This document shows, piece by piece, positions 9,872 to 18,146 of a stretch of 64,000 nt of DNA. The number at the start of each line of letters is the position of its first letter. Within the stretch, counting starts at the first letter, position 1. The stretch is from Escherichia sp. E4742 (GTDB taxonomy: Bacteria; Pseudomonadota; Gammaproteobacteria; Enterobacterales; Enterobacteriaceae), in contig NZ_CP040443.1 in the NCBI RefSeq assembly GCF_005843885.1, positions 2,480,001 through 2,544,000 on the forward strand. Direction: 5' to 3'. A program made the position numbers and the translations under genes. Under the pieces are notes generated by a model. That model saw nothing but the letters and a program-made list of their open reading frames with translations. It made no database searches and had not been told where the DNA came from.

Positions 9872-10387
9872 TTAACGAGGTTTCTTTTTCACCTGAATAG
9901 AGTGGTCATGATGGCACTGTTCAGGATGACGACACGCTTCCACTTCTACACATGCTGAACATAATCCATGCGCTTCAATCACATTATGGCGCAGGGCAAA
10001 ACCCATTTTTGCCGCCAGCGTATGCATGATGTCTTCCACACCTTCCGCACATTCTTCTTTCACTGCGCCGCAGCGATCGCAAATAAACATGGCTGAAGTA
10101 TGCGTAGGCTGATCGAACAGATGGCACAGCACATAGCTGTTGGTGGATTCAACCTTATGCACAAAACCTTGTTCAAGCAGAAAATCGAGCGCGCGATAAA
10201 CCGTCGGCGGCTTGGCTTGGGGCTCGGCTTCGCGCAGCAAATCAAGTAGATCGTAGGCGCTGATAGCCCCTTCTTGCAGGCTCATAAGGCGCAGCACTTC
10301 GAGACGTTGCGGAGTCAGGCGCACATTACGCTGCGCGCAGAGTTTTTCAGCCTGCGCCAATAACTCTTGCGTTGTGGTCTTTTCCAT
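9872..10387 (-). CDS. zur: Zur, zinc uptake regulator (Fur family)
   Basis: Zinc-loaded dimeric repressor of zinc uptake genes. 171 residues from MEKTTTQELL; the frame is open 63 codons further upstream but only this ATG has a ribosome site (GAGGTG). Zinc ligands are all present: structural site Cys103, Cys106, Cys143, Cys146 and sensing site His77, Cys88, His96, Glu111. The C-terminus is His/Cys rich (CRHPEQCHHDH). Divergent from dusA with only 155 bases between. In K-12, as I recall, two small genes (yjbL, yjbM) lie in this gap and are absent here. Confidence 0.98.
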   Translation of the reverse strand: MEKTTTQELLAQAEKLCAQRNVRLTPQRLEVLRLMSLQEGAISAYDLLDLLREAEPQAKPPTVYRALDFLLEQGFVHKVESTNSYVLCHLFDQPTHTSAMFICDRCGAVKEECAEGVEDIMHTLAAKMGFALRHNVIEAHGLCSACVEVEACRHPEQCHHDHSIQVKKKPR

Positions 10388-10542
10388 TGTGCACCTCGAA
10401 AGTGGGGTTAAGAATGTCCTTACTTTACCATAATTCTCACTTAAACGCCGACAACCGGGCGTCGAAGCTGCCACATTGCCTGATCGCATATTCGTTATGC
10501 TATAGTAGCGCCCCCAATTCATCAGGTGCTTAAAAAATCGCC

Positions 10543-11538
10543 ATGTCAGCAGAATCACAAACCGCTTATCCCGCATACCGTTTCTCTATTGCTCCTATGC
10601 TCGACTGGACGGACAGACACTGCCGTTATTTCCTGCGTCTGCTTTCCCGCAATACGTTGCTCTATACCGAAATGGTGACCACAGGGGCGATTATTCACGG
10701 TAAAGGTGATTACCTGGCATACAGTGAAGAAGAGCATCCGGTGGCGTTACAGTTGGGCGGTAGCGATCCGGCGGCGCTGGCGCAGTGCGCGAAGCTGGCA
10801 GAAGCGCGCGGATATGATGAGATCAACCTGAATGTCGGCTGCCCGTCAGACCGGGTACAGAACGGCATGTTTGGCGCGTGCCTGATGGGGAATGCGCAAC
10901 TGGTGGCTGACTGCGTAAAAGCGATGCGCGATGTAGTGTCGATTCCAGTGACGGTGAAAACGCGTATTGGCATTGACGACCAGGACAGCTATGAATTTCT
11001 CTGTGATTTTATCGACACCGTTTCCGGCAAAGGCGAATGCGAGATGTTTATCATCCACGCGCGTAAAGCCTGGCTCTCCGGTTTAAGCCCAAAAGAAAAC
11101 CGTGAGATCCCGCCGCTCGATTACCCGCGTGTCTATCAACTGAAGCGTGATTTCCCGCATCTGGCTATGTCAATTAACGGCGGTATCAAGTCTCTGGAAG
11201 AGGCTAAAGCACACCTGCAACATATGGATGGCGTGATGGTCGGGCGTGAAGCGTATCAAAACCCAGGCATTCTGGCGGCGGTGGATCGAGAGATATTTGG
11301 TTCCTCGGATACCGATGCCGACCCGGTGGCAGTGGTGCGCGCCATGTACCCGTACATTGAGCGTGAACTCAGCCAGGGAACTTATCTGGGCCATATCACC
11401 CGGCATATGCTGGGGCTGTTCCAGGGGATTCCCGGCGCGCGTCAGTGGCGGCGGTATTTAAGTGAAAATGCTCATAAAGCGGGCGCTGACATTAACGTGT
11501 TGGAACACGCGCTCAAACTGGTGGCTGATAAGCGTTAA
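10543..11538 (+). CDS. dusA: DusA, tRNA-dihydrouridine synthase
   Basis: FMN enzyme reducing uridine to dihydrouridine at U20/U20a of tRNA. 331 residues: TIM barrel with APMLDWTD near the start, the NLNVGCPSDRVQNGMFGACL catalytic-cysteine block, and a C-terminal helical domain. The N-terminus here is MSAESQTAYPAYRFSIAPML; the K-12 protein I recall has a longer, unrelated leader before the same APMLDWTD. The 5' end of dusA is a known integration site for prophages and islands, which can swap the first codons, so this end deserves comparison. A terminator follows. Confidence 0.96.
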   Translation: MSAESQTAYPAYRFSIAPMLDWTDRHCRYFLRLLSRNTLLYTEMVTTGAIIHGKGDYLAYSEEEHPVALQLGGSDPAALAQCAKLAEARGYDEINLNVGCPSDRVQNGMFGACLMGNAQLVADCVKAMRDVVSIPVTVKTRIGIDDQDSYEFLCDFIDTVSGKGECEMFIIHARKAWLSGLSPKENREIPPLDYPRVYQLKRDFPHLAMSINGGIKSLEEAKAHLQHMDGVMVGREAYQNPGILAAVDREIFGSSDTDADPVAVVRAMYPYIERELSQGTYLGHITRHMLGLFQGIPGARQWRRYLSENAHKAGADINVLEHALKLVADKR

Positions 11539-11567
11539 TTTTCACCACAAAGTAGTCAAATTCACCA

Positions 11568-11597
11568 CGCCCTGCGCTTCGACGCGGGGCGTTTTGT
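11568..11597 (+). terminator. Terminator after dusA
   Basis: Nine-bp stem CGCCCTGCG (11568-11576) / CGCGGGGCG (11583-11591) with one G-U pair, loop CTTCGA, followed by TTTTGTTG. Confidence 0.82.
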
Positions 11598-11619
11598 TGA
11601 TAAATCAATATGTTATTTC

Positions 11620-11635
11620 TGGCATGATTCTTGTA
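11620..11635 (+). promoter_or_regulatory. Sigma-54 promoter of pspG
   Basis: TGGCATGATTCTTGTA has the -24 GG and a near-consensus -12 element with five bases between, matching TGGCAC-N5-TTGCA. pspG is a known sigma-54/PspF target, and the ATG follows 36 bases downstream. Confidence 0.85.
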
Positions 11636-11670
11636 AAGCCAGCAAGAGATTTCATTTTTGGGAGAACATC

Positions 11671-11913
11671 ATGCTGGAACTACTTTTTGTGATTGGCTTT
11701 TTTGTCATGTTGATGGTCACTGGCGTTTCATTGCTGGGCATTATCGCTGCGCTGGTTGTGGCGACGGCCATTATGTTCCTCGGCGGTATGCTGGCATTGA
11801 TGATTAAGTTGCTGCCGTGGCTGTTATTGGCGATTGCGGTAGTGTGGGTGATCAAGGCGATTAAAGCACCAAAAGTGCCGAAATATCAGCGTTATGACCG
11901 CTGGCGTTACTAA
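11671..11913 (+). CDS. pspG: PspG, phage-shock protein G
   Basis: Small inner-membrane effector of the phage-shock response to envelope and proton-motive-force stress. 80 residues with two or three hydrophobic segments and a basic tyrosine-rich C-terminus (YQRYDRWRY). A GGGAGAA ribosome site precedes the ATG. Transcribed alone from a sigma-54 promoter, apart from the main psp operon. Confidence 0.96.
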   Translation: MLELLFVIGFFVMLMVTGVSLLGIIAALVVATAIMFLGGMLALMIKLLPWLLLAIAVVWVIKAIKAPKVPKYQRYDRWRY

Positions 11914-12043
11914 GGGATTGTGCGGATGATCACAACCTCAGGTTTTATCCTTAGAACAAAATAGGAATTGATAATCAAATCTGTCACTATTGCGCGTCAA
12001 ACAAATTCATCGAGCTGTACCCTACATACAGCCGAACTATAAA

Positions 12044-12075
12044 AGAAAGGGCTTCCCAGGTGGAAGCCCAATTTC
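12044..12075 (-). terminator. Terminator between pspG and qor
   Basis: GGGCTTCC (12049-12056) pairs with GGAAGCCC (12062-12069). On the minus strand the stem is followed by TTTCTTTT, so it ends qor; it may also stop pspG transcripts. Confidence 0.82.
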
Positions 12076-12076
12076 T

Positions 12077-13060
12077 TTATGGAATCAGTAAGCTGGAACC
12101 CTGCGTCGCCCGGCTTTCCAGAATCTCATGCGCACGCCGCGCATCCTTCAGCGGGTATTTCTGATGTTCTGCGACATCCACTTTAATTACACCGCTGGCA
12201 ATCAAAGAAAACAGTTCATTACTGGCTTCGGTTAACTCATCCCGCGTAGTGATATAGCCTTGCAGGGAAGGGCGTGTCACATACAGCGAGCCTTTCTGAT
12301 TGAGAATGCCTAAGTTCACACCCGTCACTGCGCCTGATGAGTTGCCAAAACTGACCATTAAACCGCGACGTTGCAGGCAATCCAGCGACCGTTCCCAGGT
12401 GTCTCTGCCCACGGAATCGTATACCACACGCACTTTCTTGCCGTCGGTGATCTCTTTTAATCGTTCGACCAGATTCTCTTCGCGATAGTTAATCACCTTC
12501 CACGCGCCTGCTTTTAAGGCGCTTTGCGCTTTTTGCGCGCTGCCGACGGTGCCAATAAGTTTTGCCCCTAAGGCTTTTGCCCACTGACAGGCAATTAAGC
12601 CAACGCCGCCAGCAGCCGCATGGAACAGGAACTGTTCGTCAGGTTTGATTTCATACGTTTTGCGTAGCAGATAATAAACCGTTAAGCCTTTCAGGAATGA
12701 TGCGGCGGCTTGCTCAAAAGAGATCGCCGCGGGCAGAATTGCGGCTTTATCGGCATTGACGTTATGCACAGAACTGTAAGCCCCTAACGTTGACTGCGCA
12801 TAAACCACGCGATCACCCGCTTTAATATGCTTCACGCCGCTGCCGACTTTGCTCACGATGCCAGCCGCTTCTGTGCCTAATCTGCTGGGTAGCGATGGCG
12901 GCGGATAAAGGCCGCTGCGGATATACGTGTCGATAAAATTAATGCCAATGGCTTTATTTTCGACCTGGATTTCATTCTCTGCCGGATCGACAGGAGTAAA
13001 CTCCACGGCTTGTAGTACTTCCGGGCCACCGTGCTTGTGAAATTCAATTCGTGTTGCCAT
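12077..13060 (-). CDS. qor: Qor, NADPH quinone oxidoreductase
   Basis: Zinc-free medium-chain dehydrogenase (zeta-crystallin type) reducing quinones with NADPH. 327 residues from MATRIEFHKHGG; the longer open frame upstream lacks a ribosome site, while GGAGGACAC lies right before this ATG. The nucleotide-binding signature AAAGGVGLIACQWAKALGA is about residues 145-163. No catalytic zinc ligands, as usual for this branch. Divergent from dnaB over an 82-base gap. Confidence 0.97.
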   Translation of the reverse strand: MATRIEFHKHGGPEVLQAVEFTPVDPAENEIQVENKAIGINFIDTYIRSGLYPPPSLPSRLGTEAAGIVSKVGSGVKHIKAGDRVVYAQSTLGAYSSVHNVNADKAAILPAAISFEQAAASFLKGLTVYYLLRKTYEIKPDEQFLFHAAAGGVGLIACQWAKALGAKLIGTVGSAQKAQSALKAGAWKVINYREENLVERLKEITDGKKVRVVYDSVGRDTWERSLDCLQRRGLMVSFGNSSGAVTGVNLGILNQKGSLYVTRPSLQGYITTRDELTEASNELFSLIASGVIKVDVAEHQKYPLKDARRAHEILESRATQGSSLLIP

Positions 13061-13142
13061 GTGTCCTCCAGAACGTATCGTCAGGGTCTGCTTCATATGG
13101 TAAAGTTTCGACCCATTCTTTATCTCGGTAACTCCATTCACT

Positions 13143-14558
13143 ATGGCAGGAAATAAACCCTTCAACAAACAGCAGGCTGAACCCCGCGACCGCGATCCAC
13201 AAGTTGCCGGGCTGAAAGTACCTCCGCACTCGATCGAAGCGGAGCAGTCGGTGTTGGGCGGTTTAATGCTGGATAACGAACGCTGGGACGATGTAGCCGA
13301 GCGTGTAGTGGCAGATGATTTCTATACCCGTCCGCACCGCCATATCTTTACCGAAATGGCGCGTTTGCAGGAAGGCGGTAGCCCGATAGACCTGATAACT
13401 CTGGCGGAATCGCTGGAGCGCCAGGGGCAACTTGATAGCGTCGGTGGTTTCGCTTATCTGGCAGAGTTGTCAAAAAATACGCCAAGTGCGGCGAACATCA
13501 GCGCTTATGCTGACATCGTGCGCGAGCGCGCCGTTGTCCGCGAGATGATCTCGGTTGCGAATGAGATTGCCGAAGCCGGTTTTGATCCGCAAGGGCGCAC
13601 CAGTGAAGACCTGCTCGACCTTGCTGAATCCCGCGTCTTTAAAATTGCCGAAAGTCGCGCCAATAAAGACGAAGGGCCGAAGAACATTGCCGACGTGCTT
13701 GACGCCACCGTGGCGCGTATTGAGCAACTGTTCCAGCAGCCGCACGATGGCGTTACCGGGGTAAACACCGGCTATGACGATCTCAACAAAAAAACCGCTG
13801 GCTTGCAGCCGTCGGATTTGATCATCGTCGCGGCGCGTCCGTCGATGGGTAAAACGACATTTGCGATGAACCTCGTCGAAAATGCGGCGATGTTGCAGGA
13901 TAAACCGGTGCTTATCTTCTCGCTGGAGATGCCATCGGAACAGATTATGATGCGTTCTCTGGCATCGCTGTCGCGCGTTGACCAGACCAAAATCCGTACC
14001 GGGCAGCTGGATGATGAAGACTGGGCGCGTATTTCCGGCACGATGGGCATTTTGCTCGAGAAACGTAACATCTATATTGATGACTCCTCCGGTCTGACGC
14101 CAACGGAAGTGCGCTCGCGCGCGCGTCGTATTGCCCGTGAGCACGGCGGCATCGGGCTTATCATGATCGACTACCTGCAGCTGATGCGTGTGCCGTCACT
14201 TTCCGACAACCGTACGTTGGAAATTGCGGAAATCTCCCGCTCGCTGAAGGCGCTGGCAAAAGAACTGAATGTGCCGGTGGTGGCCCTGTCCCAGTTGAAC
14301 CGTTCTCTGGAACAACGTGCCGACAAACGTCCGGTCAACTCCGACTTGCGTGAATCCGGCTCCATCGAGCAGGATGCGGACTTGATCATGTTTATCTATC
14401 GTGATGAGGTTTATCACGAGAACAGTGATTTGAAAGGCATCGCGGAAATTATTATCGGTAAACAACGTAACGGCCCAATCGGGACGGTACGCCTGACCTT
14501 TAACGGTCAATGGTCGCGCTTCGACAACTACGCGGGGCCGCAGTACGATGACGAATAA
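13143..14558 (+). CDS. dnaB: DnaB, replicative DNA helicase
   Basis: Hexameric 5'-3' helicase at the replication fork; binds primase DnaG and is loaded by DnaC. 471 residues. N-terminal primase-interaction domain (about 25-150), linker helix, then the RecA-like motor with Walker A ARPSMGKTT (about 230-238), Walker B IGLIMIDYLQLM and the DnaB-type arginine/loop segment RESGSIEQDADLIMFIYRD. The end YAGPQYDDE is typical. The stop codon lies inside a 17-bp inverted repeat shared with the next gene. Confidence 0.99.
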   Translation: MAGNKPFNKQQAEPRDRDPQVAGLKVPPHSIEAEQSVLGGLMLDNERWDDVAERVVADDFYTRPHRHIFTEMARLQEGGSPIDLITLAESLERQGQLDSVGGFAYLAELSKNTPSAANISAYADIVRERAVVREMISVANEIAEAGFDPQGRTSEDLLDLAESRVFKIAESRANKDEGPKNIADVLDATVARIEQLFQQPHDGVTGVNTGYDDLNKKTAGLQPSDLIIVAARPSMGKTTFAMNLVENAAMLQDKPVLIFSLEMPSEQIMMRSLASLSRVDQTKIRTGQLDDEDWARISGTMGILLEKRNIYIDDSSGLTPTEVRSRARRIAREHGGIGLIMIDYLQLMRVPSLSDNRTLEIAEISRSLKALAKELNVPVVALSQLNRSLEQRADKRPVNSDLRESGSIEQDADLIMFIYRDEVYHENSDLKGIAEIIIGKQRNGPIGTVRLTFNGQWSRFDNYAGPQYDDE

Positions 14559-14598
14559 TATTTCGGCCAGTTAGTTAAACACTGGCCGAAATATTATT
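14554..14598. terminator. 17-bp perfect inverted repeat between dnaB and the following minus-strand gene
   Basis: AATAATATTTCGGCCAG (14554-14570) pairs perfectly with 14582-14598 around an 11-base loop. It contains the dnaB stop codon (14556-14558) and the stop of the convergent gene (14594-14596). AT-rich stem bottoms give a U-rich tail on both strands, so it should work as a bidirectional terminator. Confidence 0.82.
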
Positions 14599-15154
14599 CC
14601 GCCGGACGTTCAATCCCGTTTTTTAACCACTCTTTAAGGGTCAAAACCGGGTTATCGTAGTCGTCATGAAATGTGACATTGTCGATACGCCAGCAACCAT
14701 CTTCAGCGGAACGAACCATTAACGCTTCGTCCTGCCAGGCCTTTTTATCGTCAACAGTAAAATGAAAGTTAAGCGCAATAGTGGCGCTTTTATCGGCGGG
14801 CGTATACGCAGGCGGCAATGTTACGCCATCAAACTTTTCATATCCCACATCCGAGGGGTAAGACGTAAAGATAATCCCGTCACCAAAAGTGGGTTTGGCG
14901 GTTGGATCGATGGCGTAGTCGCGTCTGTTTCTGTCATACGCGCCAACAATAAGTTGATAAAGCGAGGGAGTGAGGTATTTCTGAAAAAAGGCCAGACGGT
15001 CTTTTTCACTTTTAAAGCCGGTATCAGAAAAAACATAGGTTGAATAAAATTTAGCAGCTACGGCGTCTGGTGTATGTGCTGGACAATCCCCGATGGCAGA
15101 AGGCGTTACACCTGAAAACAGCAGGAAAAAGAAAACAAATTTTATCTTTGTCAT
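14594..15154 (-). CDS. Secreted protein, probable DUF3828-like, in the dnaB-alr gap
   Basis: 186 residues. Residues 1-22 (MTKIKFVFFFLLFSGVTPSAIG) form a clear signal peptide before DCPAH, so the product is probably periplasmic; the Cys after the signal is not in a convincing lipobox. The rest is a compact alpha+beta domain with YLTPSLYQLIVGAYDRN, a central FTVDDKKAW block and CWRIDNVTFHD before a C-terminal helix (LTLKEWLKNG). This layout resembles the DUF3828 family of YbjP/YqhG-type envelope proteins; I did not align it. Two cysteines (23 and about 153) could form a disulfide. K-12, as I recall, has no gene here. No strong ribosome site. Function unknown. Confidence 0.8.
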   Translation of the reverse strand: MTKIKFVFFFLLFSGVTPSAIGDCPAHTPDAVAAKFYSTYVFSDTGFKSEKDRLAFFQKYLTPSLYQLIVGAYDRNRRDYAIDPTAKPTFGDGIIFTSYPSDVGYEKFDGVTLPPAYTPADKSATIALNFHFTVDDKKAWQDEALMVRSAEDGCWRIDNVTFHDDYDNPVLTLKEWLKNGIERPAE

Positions 15155-15280
15155 GGCTGAAAATCCGATATCATCTTGCCGTTAATAAGCCCATCCCTGG
15201 ATGTGGAATAGCATACTCTGGTCATATCTGTTTAGCGAGGTTTTGCGCTTGTGGGCAGAACCTGAAAAAAAGGAATACAA

Positions 15281-16360
15281 ATGCAAGCGGCAACTGTAGT
15301 GATTAACCGCCGCGCTCTGCGACACAACCTGCAGCGTCTGCGTGAACTGGCCCCCGCCAGTAAACTGGTTGCGGTGGTGAAAGCGAACGCTTATGGTCAC
15401 GGTCTTCTTGAAACCGCGCGAACGCTTCCTGATGCCGACGCCTTTGGCGTAGCCCGTCTCGAAGAAGCCCTGCGGCTTAGAGCAGGGGGCATCACGCAAC
15501 CTATATTGTTACTGGAAGGCTTTTTTGAAGCAGACGATCTGCCGACGATCTCCGCTGAACATCTGCATACCGCCGTGCATAACGAAGAACAGCTTGCTGC
15601 TCTGGAAGAGGCCAGTCTGGAGGAGCCAGTTACCGTCTGGATGAAACTCGACACCGGTATGCACCGACTGGGCGTGTTACCGGAACAAGCTGAGGCGTTT
15701 TATCAACGTCTTACGCAATGTAAAAACGTCCGTCAGCCGGTGAATATTGTCAGCCACTTTGCTCGCGCTGATGAGCCAAAATGCGGCGCGACTGAGAAAC
15801 AACTCGATATCTTCAATACCTTTTGCGAAGGCAAACCCGGCAAACGTTCAATCGCCGCATCGGGTGGAATTTTGTTATGGCCGCAGTCGCATTTTGATTG
15901 GGTGCGCCCGGGCATCATTCTTTACGGCGTGTCACCGCTGGAAGATGGCTCCACCGGTGCTGATTTCGGTTGCCAACCAGTGATGTCATTGACCTCCAGC
16001 CTGATTGCCGTGCGTGAGCATAAAGCGGGTGAACCGGTAGGCTATGGCGGCACCTGGATTAGCGAGCGCGATACCCGCCTTGGCGTGGTGGCGATGGGCT
16101 ATGGCGATGGCTACCCGCGCGCCGCGCCGTCCGGTACGCCAGTGCTGGTTAATGGTCGTGAAGTGCCGATTGTCGGTCGCGTGGCGATGGATATGATCTG
16201 CGTAGATTTAGGTCCACAGGCGCAGGATAAAGCCGGGGACCAGGTCATTTTATGGGGTGAAGGTTTGCCCGTAGAGCGTATCGCAGAAATAACAAAAGTG
16301 AGTGCTTACGAACTTATCACGCGCCTGACGTCAAGGGTCGCGATGAAATACGTGGATTAA
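15281..16360 (+). CDS. alr: Alr, biosynthetic alanine racemase
   Basis: PLP enzyme interconverting L- and D-alanine for peptidoglycan. 359 residues. The PLP lysine is Lys34 in AVVKANAYGHG; the second catalytic base is the tyrosine of PVGYGGTW (about residue 254). TIM-barrel N-terminal domain and beta C-terminal domain ending SRVAMKYVD. An AAGGA ribosome site precedes the ATG. In K-12 alr follows dnaB closely; here a minus-strand gene separates them. Confidence 0.98.
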   Translation: MQAATVVINRRALRHNLQRLRELAPASKLVAVVKANAYGHGLLETARTLPDADAFGVARLEEALRLRAGGITQPILLLEGFFEADDLPTISAEHLHTAVHNEEQLAALEEASLEEPVTVWMKLDTGMHRLGVLPEQAEAFYQRLTQCKNVRQPVNIVSHFARADEPKCGATEKQLDIFNTFCEGKPGKRSIAASGGILLWPQSHFDWVRPGIILYGVSPLEDGSTGADFGCQPVMSLTSSLIAVREHKAGEPVGYGGTWISERDTRLGVVAMGYGDGYPRAAPSGTPVLVNGREVPIVGRVAMDMICVDLGPQAQDKAGDQVILWGEGLPVERIAEITKVSAYELITRLTSRVAMKYVD

Positions 16361-16384
16361 TCGTTCTGTAATAGTTGATTGTCT

Positions 16385-16483
16385 GTGCCGGATGCGGCGT
16401 GAATGCCTTATCCGGCACGTAATATCTTGTAAATTCAATAAATTGATATTCTCGCATAGGCCTGATAAACGTCATGCATCTGG
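16385..16483. repeat. REP elements between alr and tyrB
   Basis: A strong palindrome GTGCCGGATGCGGCGTGAATG...TTATCCGGCAC (16385-16418) and a weaker, partly decayed partner at 16456-16483 (ATAGGCCTGATAAACG...). Confidence 0.8.
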
Positions 16484-16613
16484 TGGTTTTGCGTTTGTCA
16501 TCAGTCTTACCCTCTGGTTAATTGCCGTTCGTCGCTGAACATCCTCTCGATCTTCGCCATCTTCCGGTTTATTGTGTTTTAACCACCTGCCCGTAAACCA
16601 GGAGAACCATCGC

Positions 16614-17807
16614 GTGTTTCAAAAAGTTGACGCCTATGCTGGCGACCCGATTCTTTCGCTTATGGAGCGTTTTAAAGAAGACACTCGCAGCGACAAAGTG
16701 AATTTGAGTATCGGCCTGTACTACAACGAAGACGGGATTATTCCGCAACTAAAAGCTGTCGCGGAAGCGGAAGCGCGTCTGAATGCACAACCTCATGGCG
16801 CTTCGCTTTATTTGCCGATGGAAGGGCTGAACAGTTATCGCCATGCCATTTCGCCGCTGCTGTTTGGCGCTGACCATCCGGTGCTACAACAACAGCGTGT
16901 GGCGACCATTCAGACGCTCGGTGGTTCGGGGGCATTAAAAGTAGGCGCTGACTTCCTGAAACGCTACTTCCCGGAATCAGGCGTCTGGGTCAGCGATCCC
17001 ACCTGGGAAAACCATGTGGCAATATTCGCGGGGGCTGGATTTGAAGTGAGTACTTACCCCTGGTATGACGAAGCAACCAACGGCGTGCGTTTTAATGACT
17101 TGTTGGCGACGCTGAAAACATTACCTGCCCGCAGCATTGTGCTGCTGCATCCGTGCTGCCATAACCCAACGGGCGCCGATCTCGCCAACGACCAGTGGGA
17201 CGCGGTGATTGAAATTCTCAAAGCACGCGAGCTTATCCCATTCCTCGATATTGCCTATCAAGGATTTGGTGCCGGTATGGAAGAAGATGCCTATGCCATT
17301 CGCGCGATCGCCAGCGCCGGATTACCTGCTCTGGTGAGCAATTCATTCTCGAAAATTTTCTCCCTTTACGGCGAGCGTGTTGGCGGTCTTTCTGTGGTGT
17401 GTGAAGATGCCGAAGCCGCAGGCCGCGTACTGGGGCAGTTGAAAGCAACAGTACGTCGCAACTACTCCAGCCCGCCAAATTTTGGTGCGCAGGTGGTGGC
17501 TACGGTGCTGAATGATGCGGCGTTAAAAGCTAGCTGGCTGGCAGAAGTGGAAGAAATGCGTACCCGTATTCTGGCGATGCGTCAGGAACTGGTGAAGGTA
17601 TTGAGTAAAGAGATGCCAGAACGCAATTTTGATTATCTGCTTAAGCAGCGCGGCATGTTCAGCTATACCGGTTTAAGCGCTGCTCAGGTTGACCGACTGC
17701 GTGAAGAGTTTGGTGTTTACCTGATTGCCAGCGGCCGCATGTGTGTTGCCGGACTTAATGCACAAAATGTGCATCGCGTGGCGAAGGCGTTTGCAGCCGT
17801 GATGTAA
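16614..17807 (+). CDS. tyrB: TyrB, aromatic-amino-acid aminotransferase
   Basis: PLP transaminase for the last step of tyrosine and phenylalanine synthesis (also leucine and aspartate). 397 residues from GTG 16614, which has AGGAGAA upstream and gives the known start (M)FQKVDAYAGDPIL. PLP lysine Lys247 in SNSFSKIFSLYGERVGGL; partners Trp130, Asp212, Tyr215, Arg255 are in place. Expected to be repressed by TyrR, but I found no full TyrR box in the leader. Confidence 0.97.
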   Translation: MFQKVDAYAGDPILSLMERFKEDTRSDKVNLSIGLYYNEDGIIPQLKAVAEAEARLNAQPHGASLYLPMEGLNSYRHAISPLLFGADHPVLQQQRVATIQTLGGSGALKVGADFLKRYFPESGVWVSDPTWENHVAIFAGAGFEVSTYPWYDEATNGVRFNDLLATLKTLPARSIVLLHPCCHNPTGADLANDQWDAVIEILKARELIPFLDIAYQGFGAGMEEDAYAIRAIASAGLPALVSNSFSKIFSLYGERVGGLSVVCEDAEAAGRVLGQLKATVRRNYSSPPNFGAQVVATVLNDAALKASWLAEVEEMRTRILAMRQELVKVLSKEMPERNFDYLLKQRGMFSYTGLSAAQVDRLREEFGVYLIASGRMCVAGLNAQNVHRVAKAFAAVM

Positions 17808-18146
17808 TGTCGTTAGCAGGTGGTTAAACAGCCGCCTGCTCAATTTTAACTTGTTGATATAATTAGTATCATTGAGAATAGAGAGAAGGAAATATTCTAC
17901 CCCTCATATAAAGCCGCTCACTTCTGGTAAGCGATATTAACCACGGACTAAATGGATATACCTACTCCATGGATAGACATTAAGCTATTAAAAAACACGA
18001 ACTTCTCTCATGTGATCCTGCTCCCTTTCTCTAACAAAACCGCAGATAATCCTTTCTTTCCCCCGCTGCTGGCGTTATGGTCAGATGGTTTTTTCAACAA
18101 ATCTCACAATAAAAAGTTTTAACTTACTGACTATTTAGGGAAAAAT
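17808..18146. other. tyrB-aphA intergenic region
   Basis: 339 bases without a gene I can support. A hairpin after tyrB (GCAGGTGGT 17816-17824 / GCCGCCTGC 17831-17839, two G-U pairs, then TCAATTTTAA) is a probable terminator. The rest is AT-rich and should hold the aphA promoter. K-12 has a doubtful short gene (yjbS) here; no convincing counterpart is visible. Confidence 0.6.

Noticed and set aside
14594..15154. The dnaB-alr gene as a lipoprotein
   Set aside because: A Cys follows the signal peptide closely, but the preceding residues (SAIGD) do not form a good lipobox.
16426..16450. TGTAAATTCAATAAATTG as a TyrR box for tyrB
   Set aside because: Only the left half fits TGTAAA-N6-TTTACA; the right half does not match.
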